In this document: positions 57,912 through 64,000 of the stretch, one piece after another
Numbering within the stretch: position 1 is the first letter of the stretch
How the letters are laid out: every line of letters starts with the position of its first letter
DNA from: Cohnella ginsengisoli
Lineage (GTDB): Bacteria; Bacillota; Bacilli; Paenibacillales; Paenibacillaceae
Direction: 5' to 3'
Assembly (NCBI RefSeq): GCF_029525555.1
Contig: NZ_JAPDHZ010000002.1
Span: 1,525,868 to 1,589,867 of the forward strand
DNA length: 64,000 bases
Notes under the pieces: generated by a model
Databases searched by the model: none
Told to the model about the DNA's origin: nothing
What the model saw: only the letters and a program-made list of their open reading frames with translations
Translations under genes and position numbers: made by a program

Positions 57912-58186
57912 TTATTCACAACTTTATCCACGATTAATCTTCGACTTCGGTCATAACGACGGTCAGCTTTTCAGTCGAAAAAAAAAGCCTCGTATCGCAC
58001 TATTCTACAATTGATCAGGCTATAAGAAACTTTGGATTCCCAAGTTACCCCCATAATCCACAATTTCGATGCGACTGTAATGAAAATGTAATCCACGTTT
58101 TCAAAATTACGCTGCGTTTACTCTCCCAACACATTTCGGATGCTTATCCACATTACGCACAGGGGGTGTGGATAACTTTGCCCACA
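57912..58186. promoter_or_regulatory. Cluster of DnaA boxes between ydiF and tsaD
   Basis: Within 275 AT-rich bp: TTATTCACA (57912), TTATCCACG (57924), TAATCCACA (58054), TAATCCACG (58089), perfect TTATCCACA (58144) and perfect inverted TGTGGATAA (58167), plus a weak TTGCCCACA (58178). The two perfect boxes face each other across 14 bp. I recall a DnaA-binding cluster reported in the gcp-ydiF interval of B. subtilis; this would be its counterpart. From here to 58318 no gene is seen. Confidence 0.7.
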
Positions 58187-58318
58187 TCTTCCATGCGCTG
58201 ATTTGGGAGCTGCAGCCATTGACTTTTACGCGATTAGGAACTCGAGCCCGCACCGCTTCCCGAATGGAACGGATCCGGAAACCTTAAAAATGTCCATCGG
58301 AACGGATGGCAAGACGCA

Positions 58319-58372
58319 GAAAAGCGCCCGAACGGTCGACGGGGTCGGTGTCGAACCGTTCAAGCGCTTTTC
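58319..58372 (-). terminator. Terminator of tsaD
   Basis: GAAAAGCGC-TTGAACGG paired with CCGTTCGG-GCGCTTTTC across a structured loop; 80 bp beyond the tsaD stop. Confidence 0.7.
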
Positions 58373-58455
58373 AAAAGGGGGTATGCTGTTACTTTAACAC
58401 GGCCGTCAGTTCATGTCAACTAAATTAACATAATAATTCAAAACCTCACATGAAC

Positions 58456-59505
58456 CTACAAAGTTACGGACCATGCCTCCAGCGACACCTGCGCGGAAGC
58501 TGCCAGATCCAGCGACGAGAACTGCCCTCTGCGCCACTTCAAGTCCGCGGCGGCGCCGATCATGGCGGCATTGTCGCTGCACAGGGACATGGGCGGCACG
58601 AGCATCGGCAGCCCGGCTTCCCCGCAGAGCGCCGCAAGCCGCTCGCGGATGCCCCGGTTGGCCGCGACCCCTCCGCATAGCAGCAGCTGGCGCGCGCCGA
58701 ATTCGGCGGCTGCGCGCATCGCTTTTGTCGTTACGACGTCGACGACCGAGCTCTGGAACCCGCGCGCGAGCGCTCCGAAGGACGGCTCCAGCCCCTTCAT
58801 TTTCGTCCGGTTGATCTCCGCCAGCACGGCCGACTTGAGGCCGCTGAAGCTAAAATCGTAAGAGTCGTCCTCCAGCCATGCGCGAGGCAGCACGATCTCT
58901 TCCTCCGCCTGGTGCGCCAGCTTGTCCACGTGCGGGCCGCCCGGGTAAGGGAAGGACAGCGCGCGCGCAACCTTGTCGTAAGCCTCGCCGACCGCGTCGT
59001 CGCGCGTGCGTCCGATGATCTTGAAGACGCCTTCTTCCGGCAGCAGCACCAGTTCCGTATGACCGCCGGAAACGACAAGCGCAAGCGCCGGGTATACGAT
59101 ATCCCCGACGAGCCGGTTCGCATAGATATGCCCGGCGATATGATGCGTGCCGATCAGCGGGACGTCCAGCGCGAGCGCCAGCGCCTTGGCTGCCACGACG
59201 CCGACCAGCAGCGCGCCGATCAGGCCCGGGCCCTGCGTGACGGCGACCGCGTCGATGGCCTGCCGCGATACGCCGGCCTCCGTCAACGCTTCCTGGATAA
59301 TCACCGTAATGCTCTCGACGTGCTTGCGCGAAGCGATCTCCGGCACGACGCCGCCGAAGCGGCGATGCGTCTCGATCTGGCTCGAGACGATGTTGGAGAG
59401 TACCTCGCGCCCGCCCCGCACGACGGCGGCGGACGTCTCGTCGCAGCTCGTCTCGATCGCGAGCAGCAGGCTCCCATCTTTCTTTTCCGATACGTTCGCC
59501 ATCAT
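58456..59505 (-). CDS. tsaD: tRNA N6-threonylcarbamoyladenosine synthase subunit TsaD
   Basis: 349 residues (Gcp/YdiE family); transfers threonylcarbamoyl to A37 of ANN-decoding tRNAs together with TsaB and TsaE. Metal and ATP motifs: AIETSCDETS, the metal-binding HHIAGH (HxxxH), VSGGHTELV and GGVAANRGIR. The ATG at 59505 (or the next codon) follows GGGGGGAAG. The upstream end of the reading frame merges with rimI through a G8 run. Confidence 0.93.
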   Translation of the reverse strand: MMANVSEKKDGSLLLAIETSCDETSAAVVRGGREVLSNIVSSQIETHRRFGGVVPEIASRKHVESITVIIQEALTEAGVSRQAIDAVAVTQGPGLIGALLVGVVAAKALALALDVPLIGTHHIAGHIYANRLVGDIVYPALALVVSGGHTELVLLPEEGVFKIIGRTRDDAVGEAYDKVARALSFPYPGGPHVDKLAHQAEEEIVLPRAWLEDDSYDFSFSGLKSAVLAEINRTKMKGLEPSFGALARGFQSSVVDVVTTKAMRAAAEFGARQLLLCGGVAANRGIRERLAALCGEAGLPMLVPPMSLCSDNAAMIGAAADLKWRRGQFSSLDLAASAQVSLEAWSVTL

Positions 59506-59992
59506 GATGACTTCCCCCCCCGCGCTCCCGGCCAAGCGACGGATCCAGGTCCGCCCACATGATGAGCGCATCCTCGTTGTTGTCCGAATAGTAGCCTGGC
59601 CGAAGCCCCGCGGGACCGAAGCCCAACTTGCGGTAGAGGCGCTGCGCGCGTTCGTTGGACACTCTCACTTCGAGCGTCATCCGCGCCGCCCCGAGCCAGG
59701 CCGCGGTCCGCATCAGCTCACGCAGCAGCCGCTCGCCGAGACCCTTGCCGCGATACGCCTCGCGTACCGCGATGTTCGTCACGTGCGCCTCGTCCACGAT
59801 GAGCCACATGCCTCCGTAACCGAGCACTTCGTCGCCTTCGGACATCACCATATACTTGGCGAACAAGTTTTGCGTCAGTTCATTATGAAAGGCTTCCGGC
59901 GTCCACGGCGCGGTAAAAGCCTCCCGCTCGATCTCCACGATGTCATCGATGTCCGCGAGACTCATCGACCGGAACTCGATCTTGTCGTTCAA
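59502..59992 (-). CDS. rimI: Ribosomal protein alanine N-acetyltransferase RimI
   Basis: GNAT-family acetyltransferase, about 163 residues. The acetyl-CoA site is NIAVREAYRGKGLGERLLRELM and the C-terminal NERAQRLYRKLGFGPAGLRPGYY is typical. The TTG start at 59992 overlaps the tsaB stop. As given, a G8 run (59514-59521) shifts the frame and the protein would continue out of frame through tsaD. With nine Gs it stops at 59502-59504, overlapping the tsaD start as ATGA. With seven Gs it would be fused in frame to TsaD. Confidence 0.85.
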
Positions 59993-60792
59993 GCTTGTCC
60001 CTCCGTCCGGGCGCCGTCTCCGAGCTTGGTCTCGGCTTCGGTCAGCTGCGTGTAGTTGGGCGCGAAGCGATGAACGTCGTCAACGAGCCCCTGAGCCAGT
60101 CGTTCTGCCGCGAGTTCGCCCATCTCGCCCGCGTCTATCGTCAGCGGCAGCGCGACCGCGCCTTCGAGCGCCGCAAGGGCGGCCGCGTGCGGGCCGATCT
60201 CGCCGACGAACGCGAGCTGCGCGCCCGCTTCGGCCGCGCTCGCGGCAAGCGCGGAGCCCCAATCGCCGATGAGCCGGATCGCGTCTTCGTCGAGCCTGCG
60301 CCAGACGGATCCATCGGCCGTCTCGAAGCGCGCGCCGTAAACTTGACCGCGGCGCGCGTCCATAATCGGGACGATCCAGACGGGCTGCCCCGTTAGGCGT
60401 GCGGCGAAGGGATCCGCTTCCGCCGCTTGTTTTTCCCCGCGCAAATAAGGACCCGCCGCCATCGCGAGCGTCTCGAGGCTGGAGAGACCGACGAGCGGCT
60501 TGTCCCAGGCCCAAGCCAGCGTCTTGGCCGCGGACACGCCGATGCGCACGCCCGTATACGAACCCGGGCCCTGCCCGACCGCGATCGCGTCGACCTCGCC
60601 GACGCCAGCCTCTTTCAGCAGCGCCTTCAAATCGGACACGATGCGCACGGCATGATTGCGCTCGGCATGGGAGTGCCGGCTCGCCAGAACCTCCGCGCCC
60701 CGGCACACCGACGCTGCCAACACGGCCGTAGACGTGTCGAAGCACAGCATCAGCGGATTTTCGCCTGCCGTCCTATTATCCGTTAACGTCAT
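59989..60792 (-). CDS. tsaB: t6A synthesis dimerisation subunit TsaB
   Basis: 267 residues, an inactive ASKHA-fold partner of TsaD. LCFDTSTAVLAASVCRG at the N-terminus and VGQGPGSYTGVRIGVSAAKTLAWA are characteristic. The ATG at 60792 overlaps the tsaE stop (ATGA), and the gene end overlaps rimI. It is YdiC in B. subtilis. Confidence 0.93.
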   Translation of the reverse strand: MTLTDNRTAGENPLMLCFDTSTAVLAASVCRGAEVLASRHSHAERNHAVRIVSDLKALLKEAGVGEVDAIAVGQGPGSYTGVRIGVSAAKTLAWAWDKPLVGLSSLETLAMAAGPYLRGEKQAAEADPFAARLTGQPVWIVPIMDARRGQVYGARFETADGSVWRRLDEDAIRLIGDWGSALAASAAEAGAQLAFVGEIGPHAAALAALEGAVALPLTIDAGEMGELAAERLAQGLVDDVHRFAPNYTQLTEAETKLGDGARTEGQA

Positions 60793-61319
60793 CGCCGCTC
60801 CCCTCCCCCCTTCGCCGGCCGAAGCCCAAGCTCCCTGCACCACGCCTCGTACCTGGCGCCGATCGGTTCGCATATGGCCAGCCTGCTCTCCGGTCCGGTC
60901 AGCTCGAGCCGTATATGCAGGCGTTCGGGAGACAGAAGCGGTTCGACGAGCGAAGCCCACTCGACGAGCGAAACGCCGTTGCCCTCGAAATACTCGTCCA
61001 GTCCCAGCTCGTCGGCTTCCTCGATCGACAAGCGGTACACGTCCATATGATAGAGCGGCAATCGGCCGCCTTCGTACTCTTTGACGATCGTAAACGTCGG
61101 GCTGTTCACCATCCCCGGCACGCCAAGACCGGCCGCGAACGCCTTCGCGAAGCGGGTCTTGCCCGCGCCCAGATCGCCGTCCAGCGCGATCAGCGCGCCG
61201 GGGACGCACAGGTCCGCCAGCCGTTCGGCGAAACGCACCGTGTCCGCCTCGGACCTCAGCTCCAGCACGAATCGTCCGGCGCCGGCGGCTTGTCTGCCGC
61301 CTTCGCTCCAATCGTGCAT
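60789..61319 (-). CDS. tsaE: t6A synthesis ATPase TsaE
   Basis: 176-residue P-loop ATPase that energises the TsaBD complex. Walker A is GDLGAGKTRF; NSPTFTIVKEYEG and HMDVYRL are family motifs. First gene of the tsaE-tsaB-rimI-tsaD run; the ATG at 61319 follows GAAGGAG. The N-terminal 15 residues before the core are unusual for the family. Confidence 0.93.
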   Translation of the reverse strand: MHDWSEGGRQAAGAGRFVLELRSEADTVRFAERLADLCVPGALIALDGDLGAGKTRFAKAFAAGLGVPGMVNSPTFTIVKEYEGGRLPLYHMDVYRLSIEEADELGLDEYFEGNGVSLVEWASLVEPLLSPERLHIRLELTGPESRLAICEPIGARYEAWCRELGLRPAKGGGERR

Positions 61320-61555
61320 GTCGATCGTTCTCCTTCAATGCGGATGGTCCGCAGGTTGTCCTTAATTATATCGGTGCAGGGGCGAACTTGCAAAGCCAAG
61401 AAAGGCGTCCCCTAAGGAGATGCGCCCTTCGCGAGTCCAATTCCCGCCCCGCCCGAAGTCGGAAGCGGTTTTATCCTCGGGGAGGTGCCGGCTGGCTGGG
61501 CCGGCAGGTTATGATGACGTTAGATAACGAACGAATCGAACGGGGGGAATGACTC

Positions 61556-62116
61556 GTGTACAGCGCCTTAAACGGCCTCGCTGCGTGCTTCACGCTAATG
61601 TTGCTCGCATTCGCATGGACAGCCGGAAACAGGGCCGGCAAGCTGAGATGGTTCGGATCGGCCGAACGGCTCTCCCGCAAGTCTCGCAAGCTGCTCACGT
61701 GGACCGCGCTCGCCACGCTGTCGGCCATCGGGGCAGGCGCGGCCGTGTGGCTGCTGGCGCGATCTTCCGACGACGCACTCCCCTTCGGACGGGCGTCGCT
61801 GCAGATGGCGCTGATCGCGCTGCCGATCGGGGCCGTCTGGCTGACAGCCTTGCCCCGCGCATGGCGCTTGTGGAGGGGCGCCGCACGGCTGCAAGACGAA
61901 CCCGTGCCGGCCCCGCTAGCGACGAGCGCCGCTTCGGCCGCCCTTGTCGCGCCCTATCGGGCGGCCGCATACGGCGCCGGCGCCAGCCTCGCGTTCTACG
62001 CGCCGGCAGCCTGGGGCGCGGCCGCTCCTGTCTTCGCATACGCAGTGCTGTTCGCAGCGCTGTGGATGCTTCGCCGGCGACGGATCAAGCCATCGGCCGC
62101 TCCCATACCGCGATAG
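61556..62116 (+). CDS. Hypothetical membrane protein, 186 residues
   Basis: Four hydrophobic helices (about 5-22, 47-67, 80-98 and 135-172), separated by basic loops (RKSRKLLTW, PRAWRLWRGAARL) and ending RRRRIKPSAAPIPR. The GTG at 61556 follows a G-rich site. No family is recognised. It is convergent with the MocR gene, whose end lies 57 bp away. Confidence 0.6.
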   Translation: MYSALNGLAACFTLMLLAFAWTAGNRAGKLRWFGSAERLSRKSRKLLTWTALATLSAIGAGAAVWLLARSSDDALPFGRASLQMALIALPIGAVWLTALPRAWRLWRGAARLQDEPVPAPLATSAASAALVAPYRAAAYGAGASLAFYAPAAWGAAAPVFAYAVLFAALWMLRRRRIKPSAAPIPR

Positions 62117-62173
62117 CGGCACCAACCGGGCGGACTGTCTTGAACAGCGGCTCTGCCGGCGTCCGCTCTTCCG

Positions 62174-63606
62174 CTAGCTTCGCAGCAACGCCTCCTTCAG
62201 CCTCATGACGCCGAGTTCGATCTGTCCCGCATCCGGCTTCGCATAGCATAGCCGCAAGCTCGGCTCTTCCGCGCCGAATACTTGCCCCGGTACATAGGCG
62301 ACGCCCGCCGACATCGCGCGTTCGAGTACCCGTAGCTGCCGCGGATCCGATGCTCCGAGCCACTTCGCCCACAGATTCAGACCGCCGCCCGGCGGTTCGA
62401 ACGATACGAGGCCCGGCAGATGATAATCGAGGCTCGCGCGCAGCTCGTCGAGACGCTCTGCCAATCGGACGCGCAGCCGGCCGATCTGCCTGTCGAACGC
62501 CGCTCCTTCGATCAGCTTGGCGGCCAGCCACTGCGGGATGACGCTCATCCCGAAGTCCATCTGCTGCCGCGCGTCCGCGAGCCGCGAGACGATCTCCTGC
62601 GGGCCCGCCAGCCAGCCGACCCGAAGTCCCGACGCCGCGATCTTGGACAACGAACCGACGTACAAGATGCGGCCGCCCGCATCCTCGGCCTTCAGCGGCA
62701 ACGGCGGCCGGCCGTCGAATGCGGTCAAGCTGAACGGATCGTCCTCCACGATCGGAATGCCTTCCTTTTCCGCGATTCTCAGCAATGCGGCCCGCCGTTC
62801 GCCGGACAGCACCGATCCCGTCGGATTCTGGAAATTGGGATTCAAAAACAGCATCTTGAGCCGGTGCCGGCGATGCAGCCGCAGAACGTCATCCGGGTCG
62901 ATGCCCGCCGGGCCGACCGGCAGCGGATACACCCGCAGCCCCGCAGACTGCAGCAGCGGCAGCGAAAAGCAGTACGAAGGCGTCTCGACGCCCACGGCAT
63001 CGCCGTGATTCAGCAAGCATTGCACGATCAAAAAAAAGCGATTGCTGCGAACCCGACGTGATCAACAGGGAAGAAGCCGAAGACCTTATACGCAGATGCT
63101 TCGACAAGAAGGCGGCCAACGCTTCGCGAAACGGACCATAACCCTGCGGGTCGTCGTAGCCAAGCGGGCCATCGTAGGGTTGCTCTTTAAAAATGCCGCG
63201 CACCGTCTCTCCCGGAAACAGCTCCTCCGACAACTCCCCGCTCGCGAAATCCACGAGGCCTTCTTCCTTGCGCAATCCGGACCGGATGCGGCGCATCGCG
63301 TCCGAATTCGGCAGCATCGTTCCGACGTCCAAATATTTTCGCCAATCCGCCGGACGCAGCGGAGAGGCGTCTCCGCCGGCTACGACGGTGCCGCTGCCTA
63401 CCTTGCTCACGACCCAGCCCGAAGCGCGCAGCTCCTCGTAGGATTGGATCACGGTCGTCCGGTTGACGGCCAGTTGCGCAGCCAGCTTGCGTTCGGCGGG
63501 CAGCGGGCTGCCTGCCGTCAGCTCCCCCCGATTTGATCCTCTGTTCGAAATGCTCGGCGATCTGCCGGTACACCGGCTTGTCCAACGCGCGATCGGGTTG
63601 CCACAT
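62174..63606 (-). CDS. MocR/GabR-family regulator (GntR domain plus aminotransferase fold), interrupted by two frameshifts
   Basis: An N-terminal GntR winged helix (ALDKPVYRQIAEHFEQRIKSG, LPAERKLAAQLAVNRTTVIQSYEEL) is fused to a class I aminotransferase fold that binds PLP (NPNFQNPTGSVLS, EDDPFSLTAF and the Lys in SLSKIAASGLRVGW). Frames change at a C6 run (63524-63529) and an A8 run (63030-63037). Removing one base at each restores IKSGELTAGSPLPAERK and QQSLFLIVQCLLNHGD, giving about 477 residues. The ATG at 63606 follows GGAGGGA. The target is unknown; MocR regulators often control a divergent gene, here the one starting at 63836. Confidence 0.85.
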
Positions 63607-63699
63607 GCGCCGTCCCTCCAATGCTTCCATTATCCCCATACCTAAGGAGCCCGGCAAGCGCGCCGGCAGGAAATAGGGCCTTCGATTGGAGGATAAATT

Positions 63700-63830
63700 G
63701 GATGGGCGTAAAAATCGGCGGATTGGAGGATGCCGGCAGACGAAAAGCCTCCTATGCTTGTAGCAACGACAAGGAGGCTAACCCCGAAGCAATGGCCGGC
63801 GGGTTGGCGCCTCCGAAAAAAGGAGATGCG
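63700..63830 (+). promoter_or_regulatory. Candidate structured 5' leader before the last gene
   Basis: AGCCTCCT (63746) pairs with AGGAGGCT, and GCCGGC (63732) can pair with GCCGGC near 63795. AACCC (63780) could form a pseudoknot with GGGTT (63801). The leader ends at the ribosome binding site AAAGGAGA. GACGAAAAGCC is similar to the GACGCAAAGCC core of c-di-GMP-I riboswitches, but the rest does not match clearly, so the class is open. Confidence 0.35.
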
Positions 63831-63835
63831 GCCCC

Positions 63836-64000
63836 ATGAGCATGGTTTATATGGTCGGCTTGGTATTCATCATCATGATCGCAGGGCTCGCGGGCACGCT
63901 AACCGTCGGCTGGTCCAAAGCCAACCGGAGCGAAAACGCGGGCTATGGCAGCGGCACGGGGAAGAAATGGACGCGTCTAGGCTTGCTGTACGCGCTCTGC
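63836..64000 (+). CDS. Membrane protein, N-terminal part (runs off the window)
   Basis: The first 55 codons encode a hydrophobic helix (about residues 5-25, MVGLVFIIMIAGLAGTLTVGW), a polar loop (SKANRSENAGYGSGTGKKW) and the start of a second helix. The ATG at 63836 follows AAAAAAGGAGATG. The family cannot be judged from this part. Confidence 0.65.
   Translation, partial: MSMVYMVGLVFIIMIAGLAGTLTVGWSKANRSENAGYGSGTGKKWTRLGLLYALC

Noticed and set aside
58203..58397. 64-codon plus-strand open frame between the DnaA boxes and tsaD
   Set aside because: It covers the tsaD terminator hairpin and has no ribosome binding site.

Overview
The window is a GC-rich (roughly 60%) stretch of a spore-forming Firmicute chromosome, most likely Paenibacillaceae (Cohnella/Paenibacillus-like). 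Support comes from spore genes (gerQ, an alpha/beta SASP, ylbJ, yunB, a LytH-like peptidase), a Trp T-box, a CIRCE-controlled groESL operon, AGGAGG-type ribosome binding sites with frequent TTG/GTG starts, and blocks that match Bacillus subtilis gene order (yunA-yunB-yutD-lipA; yjbI-pepF; groESL-tat-moaC-ydiF-tsaD-rimI-tsaB-tsaE). No rRNA or tRNA genes were seen. Most genes lie on the minus strand.

Layout. 1-3.7 kb: PhoR/PhoP-like two-component system and a class B penicillin-binding protein. 3.8-4.4 kb: an 11-copy, 52-bp palindromic tandem repeat. 4.4-8.8 kb: CvpA/transglutaminase-like membrane protein pair, then a ytrA-type GntR/ABC operon with two operators. 9-14.8 kb: MFS transporter, heterodimeric ABC exporter pair, Toprim protein. 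14.9-20.8 kb: SCO/CtaB oxidase assembly, gerQ, yfhP-like gene, SASP, trpS with T-box. 21-24.8 kb: permease with a long His/Gly/Glu repeat, unknown gene, group II intron with its maturase. 24.9-30.2 kb: pepF, small zinc-ribbon-like protein, DUF2225 protein, truncated globin, pepD. 30.4-38.9 kb: ylbJ, nadK, yutD with a disordered tail, lipA, lytH-like peptidase, a second 52-bp-period repeat array, rbsK, HesB-like protein, yunB. 38.9-47.2 kb: accessory metabolism and transport (ADP-ribosylglycohydrolase, AraC regulator, YceI protein, lipoprotein, AEC and MFS transporters, CE7 esterase, MgtC). 47.3-55.4 kb: groESL, chemoreceptor, tatC-tatA and a folate/molybdenum-cofactor cluster. 55.5-61.3 kb: ABC-F protein, methyltransferase remnant, DnaA-box cluster, and the overlapping tsaE-tsaB-rimI-tsaD cluster for tRNA t6A synthesis. 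61.5-64 kb: membrane protein, MocR regulator, and a partial gene behind a structured leader.

Two points stand out. First, seven otherwise intact genes change reading frame exactly at homopolymer runs of six or more bases, ten times in all, nine of them by one extra base. An eleventh long run sits at the rimI/tsaD junction. This looks like sequencing error rather than gene decay, and such genes are annotated as single full-length CDSs. Second, two arrays 32 kb apart share the same 52-bp period and hairpin layout (7-8 bp stem, 5-nt loop, then a CGGC block) although their sequences differ. I know of no described family with this property.
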